A DNA stretch of 64,000 nucleotides, taken from the NCBI GenBank assembly GCA_965228955.1, contig OZ245848.1, positions 6,262,001 to 6,326,000 on the forward strand. Reading direction: 5' to 3'. The position numbers and the translations under genes were made by a program. Origin of the DNA: JANSWY01 sp965228955 (GTDB lineage: Bacteria > Bacteroidota > Bacteroidia > Cytophagales > Cyclobacteriaceae). A model generated the notes under the pieces. That model had not been told where the DNA came from and ran no database searches. It saw nothing but the letters and a program-made list of their open reading frames with translations. Below, in pieces: positions 28,101-37,100 of this stretch (position 1 is its first letter; each line of letters starts with the position of its first letter).

Positions 28101-28501
28101 AGCTAGGTGAGGATGATATCAAACTTACGCTGGAGGATGTTGAGATTTCTTCTGAAGATATTCCAGGATGGCTTGTAGCTAGTGAAGACGGAATTACTGT
28201 TGCCCTGGATATCACAATTACTGATGACTTGAAGAAGGAAGGTATTGCGAGAGATTTTGTGAATAGAATCCAAAACCTTAGAAAAGACCAGGGGTTAGAA
28301 GTGCAGGATAAAATTAATGTTACTTGCTCTGTTTCTGATCAGATTGTTGCAGATGCAATTGAAAGCAATGCCGAATATATAAAAAGAGAAACACAAGCGT
28401 TGGTATTAAACGTTGTAGAAAAAGTTGAAGGTGGGTTATCTTTGGAGATGGACGAGTTCCAGCTAGAGGTCAAATTAGAAGTAAACCAAGTGGAGGCATA
28501 A
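25157..28501 (+). CDS. ileS: Isoleucine--tRNA ligase
   Basis: 1114 residues, class I synthetase. The HIGH-equivalent is in PPSANGTPGIHHVMART, the editing domain holds WTTTPWTLAANN, and KMSKR is at about 657-661 followed by anticodon-binding helices. The length, the sequence around HIGH and the absence of a C-terminal zinc finger fit the eukaryote-like type 2 IleS, a group known for low mupirocin sensitivity; that property is inference from family. The start is GTG at 25157. The stop overlaps the lspA start by one base. Confidence 0.95.
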   Translation: MDKYREYKGINYAEVAEDTLRWWKENKIFQQSISTRDGNPTFTFYEGPPSANGTPGIHHVMARTVKDIFCRYKTLQGFKVQRKGGWDTHGLPVELQVEKELGITKEDIGKKISVAEYNQKCKEAVMKFKSEWDDLTEKMGYWVDLDDPYITFDRNYMESLWFLLKKLYDKGLLYKGYTIQPYSPAAGTGLSSHELNQPGTYKDVKDTTIVAQFKVERNDRSEFLFDGVAGDLAILAWTTTPWTLAANNSLAVGKNIVYVKVKTYNAYTFEPVTVILAKDRFGAYFNAKAKDIAFDDYKAGDKLIPYEILAEYKGSELEGVDYEQLLPYVKLPKPAFSVLIGDFVTTADGTGIVHLSKTFGADDYRVSEQYNVPGIFVKDEEGLDVPIVDKQGRYVKEITDFAGMYVKNEYYKDDAPDKSLDVQIAIKLKEENKAFKVEKYEHSYPHCWRTDKPVLYYPLDSWFIKTTAFKDRLVELNNTINWKPAATGTGRFGNWLDNLVDWNLSRSRYWGTPLPIWRSETREEKCIGSLEELRQEVQKSVEAGFMEAELPEDFDLHRPYVDDVILVSESGQKMFREKDLIDVWFDSGAMPYAQWHYPFENKEIFDANYPADFIAEGVDQTRGWFFTLHAIAGMLFDSVAFKNVIANGLVLDKDGNKMSKRLNNAIDPFETIKKYGPDATRWYMISNANPWDNLKFDLEGVAEVQRKFFGTLFNTYNFFALYANLDGFKYEGDDIPLEERTESDRWIISKLNSLISVVTEAYDDYEPTKATRAIQTFVADDMSNWYVRLNRKRFWVGEYNKDKEAAYQTLYTCLKVIAKLSSPVAPFYSERLYSDLNSISNKEGVESVHLTEFPKPDQSCIDMELEKRMTLAQQVSSLGHSLRKKEKIKVRQPLTKVMIPVLSDDELKRLQAVEDLVVSELNVKSVEYMDDASGVIVKKVKPNFRKLGKEYGSRMKEVSAAINQFTQEDIRLMEGQKFLDIKLGEDDIKLTLEDVEISSEDIPGWLVASEDGITVALDITITDDLKKEGIARDFVNRIQNLRKDQGLEVQDKINVTCSVSDQIVADAIESNAEYIKRETQALVLNVVEKVEGGLSLEMDEFQLEVKLEVNQVEA

Positions 28502-29157
28502 TGACAGAAGCGCAAAAAACACTCATAAAGTATTTCCTGATTGCAATTGCAGTAATTGCAATTGATCAAACGGTAAAGTTATTGGTGCATTTCAATATGG
28601 AAATGGGATCAAGGGGGCAAATACAATTATTGGGTGATTTTTTCAAGCTTCATTACCTGACTAACAAGGGAATGGCATTTGGACTTCAGTTTGGTTTCTC
28701 AAATGGCAAAGTGATTTTAACGATGTTGAGATTGTTGGCAATGGTTGGAATCTCTTATTACCTCTATTGGCTAATCAAAAAAGAATCTCCTAAAGGATTG
28801 TTACTGAGTATGGCACTTATCTTGGGAGGTGCCATTGGTAACGTTATCGATAGTATTTTTTATGGTGTATTTTTAAATAATGCTCCAGCAGAGGCTTCTT
28901 CACCTTGGTTTCAGGGTCAGGTAATTGATATGTTTTACTTTGACCTTTGGGAAGGAAGAATTGCTGATTGGGTACCCTTGGTAGGGAATGAGTATGTAGC
29001 ACTTTGGCCTGTTTTCAATGTTGCTGATGCTTCTATTTTTGTTGGTATTTCTATTATTCTAATTTTCCAAAGAACATTCTTCCAGGTTGGTAAAGAAGAG
29101 CATGATGAAGATTTGCCAGCACAACAACCTACCGAATCAGTAAACCCGGAAGCATAG
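28501..29157 (+). CDS. lspA: Lipoprotein signal peptidase (signal peptidase II)
   Basis: 218 residues, an integral membrane aspartyl peptidase that cleaves prolipoproteins ahead of the lipidated Cys. The catalytic aspartates are D117 (GNVID) and D176 (NVADAS). The family signature NKGMAFGLQFG is present. It is longer than the usual 160-170 residues owing to an insertion between the catalytic segments (about 125-165) and an acidic C-terminal tail (about 195-218). It is coupled to ileS by TAATG; the window holds many lipoproteins that it would process. Confidence 0.95.
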   Translation: MTEAQKTLIKYFLIAIAVIAIDQTVKLLVHFNMEMGSRGQIQLLGDFFKLHYLTNKGMAFGLQFGFSNGKVILTMLRLLAMVGISYYLYWLIKKESPKGLLLSMALILGGAIGNVIDSIFYGVFLNNAPAEASSPWFQGQVIDMFYFDLWEGRIADWVPLVGNEYVALWPVFNVADASIFVGISIILIFQRTFFQVGKEEHDEDLPAQQPTESVNPEA

Positions 29158-29362
29158 TCGCTATTCCTTATTTTTTCTTTTTTGACCATCCAAAATGACG
29201 ATTTTGTAAAACTTTGATTTATGCAATCGTTTGCTTTTTGATAATCTTATTTAAGTCACTATTTTTAGTTGTTCTCATCCTCTGACTCCCAGATTTTTAG
29301 ACTGGGATTGACCAAATAAATGTAATTAAAAGGGCGTAGTACCCTGATGAAGAAGTGATAGA

Positions 29363-30934
29363 GTGACAAGACTTGTAGAAGGACGTTATAAGGGAATAAG
29401 GTCAATCTCCCGCTGTTGGTGGCTGGGAATGATAATGGTATGTATTAACTCTTTCACCTTATCAGCGCAAACACTTAACGAACCAGATTCATTTCAAGTA
29501 ACTTTTATTATCAATCACTACCCAGAAAAAACCCCTCATGACGCAACGATTTATTTAGCAGGCGAATTTGATGGGTGGTTCCCAGATGTTGGACGAAATA
29601 AACTGGTGAAGCATGAAGATGGATCGTACCGTCTTACGAGATATTTTAAGGAAGCTGGATTCGCCTATAAATTCACCAGAGGAAGCTGGAAAGCTGTAGA
29701 GGGTAGAGGGCATGGAAGATCAAGACCCAATCGGAGATATGATAAAAGCGAGGATGGAGATACAGTATATATAACAATAAGAAGCTGGGAAGATATCACC
29801 TCAAGTACATTCAATGCTTACGTTTATATTCTGCTATTTGCAGCGCTGCAATCGGTACTGATGATCTTTGCCATTTACACAATTCGAAACAAGAATAGAA
29901 AGGCAAATGCATATCTCACATTTCAATTGGTTTTGATTGCCCTTGCGTTGGTTGGGCGTGCTTCAATATATCATTCGGAGATATTTAATTGGCAACCTAA
30001 GATGTTGCTGCTACCTGATATTATATTATTTACCTACGCTCCGTCATTTTACTTGTACATTCATCATCTTCTAAAGAAGCCACTCAAATGGGCCAAGTAT
30101 TGGTATTTACATTTTGTTCCAGCCGTTGTTCATGTTTTGTTATATATCCCTTACTTGACGGTGAACAATCAAACATTTATCTATCGGATCATTGATATGG
30201 AATTATTTCCGGTATTTGCTACTTCCGGTACGATTGCTCTTGGTTACAACATATTCTATTGGTTCTTATCATTTAGAGTAGTTAAAGATGTTGAGCATGA
30301 AGAGAAACAAAATCAGGATTATCAGAAATATATTGGTTTCCTAAAAATTGTATTGTGGATTGTAGTTGCCTATTTGGGTATATGGGCGTTTGCCGCAGTG
30401 ATGTATGTGGTAGGTGAATTGTTTGGAGTGTATACAACTATTATCATGGATACTGCCTTAGATGTATTGTGGTTGTTATTCTCAGTAATTGTGTTCTACC
30501 TGGGATACCATGCCATCAAACAGCCTGAATTGCTAAGACAAAAGGTAGAAGAAAAGAAATACAAGGATTCTGTGCTTTCCACTGATGAGTTTGAGAAAGT
30601 AAAATCCAGTCTGGAAAATCTGATGACCAACGAGAAGGTCTACAATGATCCCGACCTAACGCTTCCTGATCTATCTAATAAAATTCCTACGTCTGTGCAC
30701 ACATTGTCGAGGGTTATAAATGAAGGGTTTGATCAGACTTTTAGTCAGTACATTAATGAGAACCGTGTAAAAGAGTTTATTCAAAGAATGGAAAATGGTG
30801 AAAAGCCTGAATCTTATCTTAGTCTGGCCTTTTCTGTTGGGTTCAATTCCAAAGCAACGTTCAATAGATCATTCAAAAAATACACTGGTACCACTCCCAG
30901 GCTATATTTTAAGGATGAAGCAATCAATGAATAA
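29363..30934 (+). CDS. Membrane-bound AraC-family regulator with extracytoplasmic carbohydrate-binding domain
   Basis: 523 residues from a GTG at 29363; an ATG nearer the signal peptide (about residue 23) is an alternative. After a signal-like segment ending LSAQ (about residue 36) comes a beta-sandwich of CBM20/CBM48 type (about 45-145, with ATIYLAGEFDGWFPD and FAYKFTRGSW). Seven membrane helices follow at about 152-400, and an AraC helix-turn-helix domain at about 425-518 (LSLAFSVGFNSKATFNRSFK and the PRLYF end). N-out, C-in topology would put the sugar-binding domain outside the inner membrane and the DNA-binding domain inside. The next gene is a secreted alpha-amylase, so a maltodextrin sensor controlling it is a reasonable inference. 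Confidence 0.85.
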   Translation: MTRLVEGRYKGIRSISRCWWLGMIMVCINSFTLSAQTLNEPDSFQVTFIINHYPEKTPHDATIYLAGEFDGWFPDVGRNKLVKHEDGSYRLTRYFKEAGFAYKFTRGSWKAVEGRGHGRSRPNRRYDKSEDGDTVYITIRSWEDITSSTFNAYVYILLFAALQSVLMIFAIYTIRNKNRKANAYLTFQLVLIALALVGRASIYHSEIFNWQPKMLLLPDIILFTYAPSFYLYIHHLLKKPLKWAKYWYLHFVPAVVHVLLYIPYLTVNNQTFIYRIIDMELFPVFATSGTIALGYNIFYWFLSFRVVKDVEHEEKQNQDYQKYIGFLKIVLWIVVAYLGIWAFAAVMYVVGELFGVYTTIIMDTALDVLWLLFSVIVFYLGYHAIKQPELLRQKVEEKKYKDSVLSTDEFEKVKSSLENLMTNEKVYNDPDLTLPDLSNKIPTSVHTLSRVINEGFDQTFSQYINENRVKEFIQRMENGEKPESYLSLAFSVGFNSKATFNRSFKKYTGTTPRLYFKDEAINE

Positions 30935-31097
30935 TTTTCAGTGCAACGGATTTCATTTTGCTGATTTTGCAAAGTATCAATCTATAAATCGCCGAAAATT
31001 GGTATAGTTTCAAAGTGTCAATTTATATTTTGGAGCGCTACTCACGGTTTCAAATGCTAGTTTGCCTTCATTGTTATAACCAAAAACCGTATATAAA

Positions 31098-32471
31098 ATG
31101 AAGATTAATTTTTTGAAGTCTTCCAAAAAGATGCTGGCTCCAGCACTAGGATTGGCACTATTCCTTGGGTGCGCTGATCCTATGGAAGATGTACAGGTTC
31201 CTGAAACTGAGAGTGTGAATACAAACGCTCTTCCTCCGGGCGGACCTGTAATGATGCAAGCATTTTACTGGGATGTCCCTGCTGGTGGAACCTGGTGGAA
31301 TACAGTGAAAAACAAGGTAGATGATTGGGGCAATGCCGGAATCTCTTCCATTTGGCTACCTCCATCTTCCAAAGCTCAGAATGGTCCGTTTTCTATGGGA
31401 TATGACCCTTCAGATTACTTCGATTTTGGAGAATTCAATCAGAATGGTTCTCTTGAAACAAGATTTGGTTCCAGAGCTGAACTAGAAAGCCTGATTACCA
31501 CTGCCCATAATAATGGTGTAGAAGTATACGCAGATATTGTTGTCAACCATAACAGTGGAGGACAATTAGAAGCTAATCAATACACAGGTACTGATACATG
31601 GACAGACTTTAGCGCCATTGCATCAGGAAAATTCACAAGATCTCAGCATGACTTTCACCCATCATGGGCGAGTCAATACGATGAAGGTATCTTCGGAGGA
31701 TTTCCAGATCTGGATCACGATGTACCTTACGTACAGGATTGGCTATGGAAAAGAAATGATGGTGTAGGTAAATACTACAAGAACACCATGGGATACGATG
31801 GTTGGAGATTTGATTATGTGAAAGGTTTTGGCGGATGGGTAGTTCGCGAGTGGGTTGACAATGTTGGTGGATTTGCGGTTGGTGAAAACTGGGATGGCAA
31901 TGCAAACACACTTCAAAACTGGGTCAACAGTACTGGAAGAAGAGCTTCAGCATTTGACTTTGCGGCTTACTACAAAATGGATGCAGCATTTGATGGAAAT
32001 AACCTTAGTGAGCTTTATGGAGATATGCTGTGGAAAAGAGATCCAATGAAAGCGGTGACTTTTGTAGCTAACCATGACACTGATGTCATCTGGAATAAAA
32101 TGCTTGCGTATGCCTACATCTTAACTCATGAAGGATATCCAACAATTTTCTACAGAGATTATGAAGAGTGGTTGGATAAAGAAAGATTGAATAACCTTAT
32201 TTGGATTCATAACAACAAAGCAACTGGTAATACCTCAATTCTATATGCAGACAATGATGAGTATGTAGCCAGAAGAAATGGGAACCCAGGTTTGATAGTA
32301 TATCTGAATAACTCTAATAACTGGTTAGAAAGATGGGTTCCAACAAACTGGTATGGACAAACAATCAAAGATTTCACAGGACATTCCGGTTGGGAGCCAG
32401 TTACACAAGGTGGTGGATGGGTAAAAATCCAATGTCCTCCGAAAAGCTACTCAGTTTGGTCTTTAAAGTAA
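31098..32471 (+). CDS. Secreted GH13 alpha-amylase, archaeal (Thermococcales)-like, lipoprotein
   Basis: 457 residues. A lipoprotein signal ends at LFLGC, followed by a short linker. The catalytic (beta/alpha)8 domain shows ADIVVNH, the nucleophile D239 in GWRFDYVKG, the acid/base E263 in AVGENWDG and D327 in FVANHDTD. Across its length it matches, from memory, the sequence of Pyrococcus and Thermococcus extracellular alpha-amylases (MQAFYWDVPAGGTWW, SIWLPP, FYRDYEEWL, GYDPSDYFD), the group placed in subfamily GH13_7, and ends in the same small C-terminal beta domain. It cleaves internal alpha-1,4 bonds of starch. It lies 163 bp after the CBM-bearing AraC regulator, with its own terminator. 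Confidence 0.92.
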   Translation: MKINFLKSSKKMLAPALGLALFLGCADPMEDVQVPETESVNTNALPPGGPVMMQAFYWDVPAGGTWWNTVKNKVDDWGNAGISSIWLPPSSKAQNGPFSMGYDPSDYFDFGEFNQNGSLETRFGSRAELESLITTAHNNGVEVYADIVVNHNSGGQLEANQYTGTDTWTDFSAIASGKFTRSQHDFHPSWASQYDEGIFGGFPDLDHDVPYVQDWLWKRNDGVGKYYKNTMGYDGWRFDYVKGFGGWVVREWVDNVGGFAVGENWDGNANTLQNWVNSTGRRASAFDFAAYYKMDAAFDGNNLSELYGDMLWKRDPMKAVTFVANHDTDVIWNKMLAYAYILTHEGYPTIFYRDYEEWLDKERLNNLIWIHNNKATGNTSILYADNDEYVARRNGNPGLIVYLNNSNNWLERWVPTNWYGQTIKDFTGHSGWEPVTQGGGWVKIQCPPKSYSVWSLK

Positions 32472-32501
32472 TACCCTACAATAAACAACTTCATATTATT
32501 T

Positions 32502-32531
32502 ACTCCGCCTGGTTTTCGAGGCGGAGTTTTC
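32502..32531 (+). terminator. Terminator after the alpha-amylase
   Basis: A 9-bp perfect stem ACTCCGCCT / AGGCGGAGT with an 8-nt loop and a TTTT tail. It ends 6 bp before the next start codon, so the lipoprotein gene would need read-through or its own start signal. Confidence 0.75.
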
Positions 32532-32537
32532 TTGCTT

Positions 32538-33599
32538 ATGAAAACACTTAATATCATATCAACTTTCTGTCTTTTTTTATTTCTCCTGGGGTGCCAGCCC
32601 TCAAGCAATTTCTTTGCTGAAGAACCGGATTATCTATTGTATTACGGAAGTGGTGAGACTAGAATATCGGATGTTCAATTCAACGGATATTTGAAAGCTC
32701 ACAAACCCTCTCAGAAGTTATTGTTGGAATTAAGAACTACTAATAATTCAAAAGAAGCTCAACAAATCAATCTTCTTGAAGCCGTTTTGCAGTCAGATGA
32801 TAAAAGGAACTTTCCAATTGGGGCTTCAAGCGAAATGGTCATTCTGCAACCAGGAGAAATGTCTATCGATACAATCACTTTTAATGCAATTAACAATTCA
32901 TTTCTGCATCGGTTTGCAGGTGTAAATGGTGATCTGATCAATACTTATACCTTGTTTCCGGGAGGATTAATCGGAGAAACATCCAAGAAAAGAATGTTAT
33001 TTCAAGCAGAAGATGTTGATTTCGATAATTACATTAACCAGCATGGCAAAGACTCAAAAATAACAGTATGGACTATCAATGATACTGATACAGAATATGA
33101 ATTAAGGCTTACAAACCGAATTGATGCGGCATTGAGTTATTCAAAAGAAATACAACAGAAAGAAGTTATAGCAGCGGGTCATACATTGATTCAAAATCCT
33201 GAGAGGCCAAATTTTCAAATTACAACTAACGAGATTCTAATGGGGGGAATCGTCTTTGGAATCAAGTCTTATGAAGTTGATGGAGAATTTAGAATAAAGG
33301 CAAGAATAGTGAATCACCAGTCTTTACCTCTTGATATTGATATCAGCGATTATAAATTAATAACGGACAACCAGGTATTGAGTGCCACTTCCGTGACCTC
33401 ACAAAATAACATTAAGGAATTACAACTGCAGAAAGGTCAAAGAGCACACATTGAGTTTGTATATACAGTTGATAATGTGAATGGAAGTCTATTATTTGTT
33501 CCAAATCTAAGTTTATCTGGAATGAATGATTCGCTTCTTGATTCCATACCTCTTTCTAAGGTTACTCCGCCCAATCGGGAGTTGGCTCAAGTGGATTAA
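32538..33599 (+). CDS. Hypothetical lipoprotein
   Basis: 353 residues from the ATG at 32538; two upstream codons begin with TTG and are not needed. The lipobox is LFLLGCQPS (Cys at about 19). The remainder is beta-rich, with YYGSGETRISDVQFNGYLKA and a repeat-like second half (KITVWTINDTDTEYELRL, then FRIKARIVNHQSLPLDID), suggesting two Ig-like sandwiches. I recognise no family. It follows the amylase by 66 bp and its 3' end overlaps the convergent metallopeptidase-like gene by 38 bp. Confidence 0.7.
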   Translation: MKTLNIISTFCLFLFLLGCQPSSNFFAEEPDYLLYYGSGETRISDVQFNGYLKAHKPSQKLLLELRTTNNSKEAQQINLLEAVLQSDDKRNFPIGASSEMVILQPGEMSIDTITFNAINNSFLHRFAGVNGDLINTYTLFPGGLIGETSKKRMLFQAEDVDFDNYINQHGKDSKITVWTINDTDTEYELRLTNRIDAALSYSKEIQQKEVIAAGHTLIQNPERPNFQITTNEILMGGIVFGIKSYEVDGEFRIKARIVNHQSLPLDIDISDYKLITDNQVLSATSVTSQNNIKELQLQKGQRAHIEFVYTVDNVNGSLLFVPNLSLSGMNDSLLDSIPLSKVTPPNRELAQVD

Positions 33600-34080
33600 A
33601 AAGCTCGTTTATATAGTACTCCCTTTTTGTGAGATCCTGCGTGTAGAATCTCAAAATATTCCAGTTTCCACCGAACATAATAGTTTTGTAGTCTCCTGAA
33701 GGGAATACAGTTTCATCATGGACTCTCTCCAGAAATACATGTCCAAGCTCATGAAACATGAGAATTTCCTGAGCTAATTCACCGCCTCGCCAGGCCAAGC
33801 ACTGCTCATCAATCAAAATTAGATGTTGTTCAATTGAATTAAGAGGTCCCTCCGAAGTGCCACAAACTGGCAACTCATCTACCTCCAGATTTTGTTCAAA
33901 TCGGATGATTAGATTGTTGGTGTCCAGAACGAGACCTTTAGATTCAGCAATCTCAAAGAAAGAAGAAACAAAAGGCTGGAATTCTGCAGGTACATCATAA
34001 ACTGGTTCAAATTCAGATTCATCGTCACCACAAGAAGTGAGAAACGCGATTGGTAGCAGAATGAATAGCCAGTATTTCAT
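33562..34080 (-). CDS. Putative zinc metallopeptidase-like lipoprotein
   Basis: 172 residues. The signal ends in a lipobox (AFLTSCGDD, Cys17) followed by an acidic linker. The motif FHELGHVFLERVHDE near residue 109 has the HExxH zinc signature and a further His and acidic residues downstream. It is short for a full peptidase and may be a minimal gluzincin-like fold with two cysteines (PVCGT and DEQCL) that could form a disulfide. Substrate unknown. Its coding end overlaps the plus-strand lipoprotein gene. Confidence 0.7.
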   Translation of the reverse strand: MKYWLFILLPIAFLTSCGDDESEFEPVYDVPAEFQPFVSSFFEIAESKGLVLDTNNLIIRFEQNLEVDELPVCGTSEGPLNSIEQHLILIDEQCLAWRGGELAQEILMFHELGHVFLERVHDETVFPSGDYKTIMFGGNWNILRFYTQDLTKREYYINELFNPLEPTPDWAE

Positions 34081-34099
34081 TCTGAAATTTAATCAAATT

Positions 34100-34140
34100 A
34101 ATAGGGCAAATTTTTACAATTTGCGAAAATCTGCCCTATT
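34100..34140 (-). terminator. Terminator-like hairpin after the 1244-residue T9SS protein
   Basis: A 15-bp stem, AATAGGGCAGATTTT / AAAATTTGCCCTATT on the minus strand with one G-T pair, and an 11-nt loop. The following AATTTGATT is only weakly T-rich. Confidence 0.65.
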
Positions 34141-34153
34141 TCGTTGTGGGCTT

Positions 34154-37100
34154 CTACTTGATGACAAATCGATCAATAGTCTTATTATTTACTCTTAATA
34201 TGTAAACCCCACTTGGGAAAGAGGACAAATCCAATTCAATCAATTCAGATTTGTTAATTGGTGTTTCGCGAACTTTTTGACCGTCTAATCCTATTAACTG
34301 AACTAAAGGGTTGGTGATTCCTGAATAACTAAATCTAAGTGTCTTATTGTTTATCGGATTGCCCATTATCACAATCGATTCAGCTCCACTTTCTTCAATG
34401 TAAATCCAGGCTAATTCACTGAATTCAAAATCGCCATCCAAGTCAATTTGTTTCAGTCTGTAGTAATTATTTGCAAACACTGGAGAATTGTGTTTGAATT
34501 CATAGAACATTGGTTCATTAGTGGTTCCAGCTCCTTTCACTTCTCCTATCTTTGACCAGTTTTCTCCATCAATACTGTGTTGTACCTCAAATTGATCATT
34601 ATCAATTTCAGTAGCGGTAGCCCATTTGAGTAATACTCCATCATCACTTTTTAAGGCCTCAAAACTTATAAATTCTACCGGCAACACAGTTGTGCCGGTT
34701 TCTGAGCCAATTGTGAAGAAATCATTAGATCCGGCAAAAGCAGAAATTGTACCTGTTATTGAACTTAGATTCGCTAAATCCGAATTATTGGCATCTAATC
34801 CATTGTCTTGCCAGCTTGATCCATCATATTGGATTAATCTTAAATTGGTCCCATCAGCTATTAGATCATTATCCGGGGTGGAAACACTGGTTGTCTCTTT
34901 GTAATAAAGCTGAGCACTAACATCTCCTGTTCCTGACCCTCTTTGTATATCCCAATAAAGCCCCGCCATACTTGTTGAAAGTCCTGACCCAACAGAAGTA
35001 TTGTTTGGAGGAGTGCTATAGATTGCTTCCACAGTGATGTCTGAAGTTGTTCCAGGTGTTATCAAAACCGGACGATAATTCAAGCCATCTCCAACATGAA
35101 AAGTATAGGCTGAGGAAAATTGTTGAATTTCTAATGGCCCATCGAAGTAATTTGTACTTGAGGCTCCCACAATAATGCCTGTGCTTGAAATGGTGATCAC
35201 CTCATTGGATGAAGAAGTAGCAAAAACACCACTGGTTAGTGTCAGCCGATCATCAATTGTAAGATCTGAATCAAGGATTACACCAGCGCTATTATTGACA
35301 GTAACGCGATTGGCATTAGTAACCCCAATTGTTCCGAATCCCAATGTTTGAGTACCTGTTCCCTCGAAATTATAATCCAATGCAGTTCCAATATTTAGGG
35401 TTCCATCCAGGGCAAGGGTAGTGGCAAGACCCCCTGTTGCATTAGAATTGATTGTTGAACCATTGAGGATTGTTAGGTCCAGGTTATTGTTGGTACCATC
35501 ATTTAAGGAAAAGGTATAACCATTGATTGTAGAAGTACCGTCCATTGAAATAAAACCGTTAAATATTTCCTGATCAGCTAACATTTCAATAGTTTTTCCA
35601 GACCAGCTATAAGTTTCCCCATTTAGGTCAATAGAACCTGTTCCTCCAAAATGTAAGGTTGATCCTGTAAAGTTAGCAGGGTTGGTAATCGTTACTGCTC
35701 CATCAGCGAGTATTCCATCTCTTATGGTGATATTAGTTCCTGAAAGGTCTAATGTGCCAGAAGTTACTTTTAGAATTCCATTAAGCACCCACAAATTGTT
35801 GGCTGCTGCTGTGAAACCATCAACTTCAAGTATCGGATATATTCCATCAGCTACTGAAGGGAAATAAGTGGTATTGTATGAAAATGCGTTTCCATTTGTG
35901 TAATAGAAAATGGCATCAGTCTGCCAGTCAATTTGCGTGGAAGTGGCTACTTCATTCAACCTTCCAACAGAGCAGCTAAATGTTCCACCATCTTGTACCT
36001 GAATGGTCCCTGTGAAAACTGGGAGAGCATTGTAATTATCCAGACTAACAATCCCTCCATTTTCAATTATTAAATCTTCATCCGGACCGTCAGCTATCGT
36101 CAGGTTTTGATTGTTTTGATTGAGTGAAATCTCTCCACCATTCTCAACAATAATCTGATCAGCGGTAATATCTGCATCTACAGAAATATCAGTTCCTGAC
36201 CTGATGAAAATATTACCATTCGCAGAAGTAGGAAAAGTTGTAGCGGTTGTCCATGCATTCCCATCCCAATACTCCCAAATCGTTGCAAAATCAGCTGTCC
36301 AATCACCGGAAGCTATAGATTGATAGGATACGGCAGCTAAAATGGATGAGGAAGTAGTAGAAGTTAGAAAAGTACCTCCAGAATCATCAACATCTATATC
36401 AAAAGACTCAGAAGCGTCATATTGCAAGTCTGAATAGGTATACTTCCCTGCAGTGAGTGTCTTGGCAGAAAGAGACGTTTTAGAGGATCCGCCTTCTGTA
36501 AGATTATTTGATCCGGTAGCTCCACGGCTTAAAATGAAAGAAGATGAGTTATCATCCAGGTCAATATTGCCATGAATATCCATAGCAGCAATGGTCAACG
36601 AGAAGTCCTCGTCTAGTCCCACAACAGTTGGAGGATTGTCAAAACCCCAATTGGTTCCGGTAACTTCAATGTCATTATATGCGATATTTGATGAAGCTGA
36701 TTCAGTTACTGTTATTGTGCTGGTAGCTCCACTAAAATTAAAATTGGCTCCTGACAATTCAATATGAAGTAAATCACCATCTATTTCTTCACTGATTGTT
36801 GTGTTGAGCCATACACTCAATGTGTAAGTTTCACTGCCATCATCTGGTACATAGCCAACATCTGTAGAAGTGATTCCTATTCCTGAGAATGTAATTGAAT
36901 TGGCACTGATTGTAGTTGCATTTATAGCATTTCCGCCAGAATCCTCTAATCTAGCTCCGGCAATTACATCACTCCAGTCATCAATTCCGTCACTGGATCC
37001 TTCCGTAAAAATTACTTCCGTAAATTGAATTGGGAATGCGTCAGTTCCACTGGATGCATCGTCAGTAATTGTAAAATCAAACACATCTTCTCCTGGATCG

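Noticed and set aside
32538..34080. SusD- or SusE-like starch-binding role for the two lipoproteins next to the amylase
   Set aside because: Neither shows SusD helices or SusE/F carbohydrate-binding patterns, and there is no SusC-type receptor nearby, so no Sus operon is claimed.
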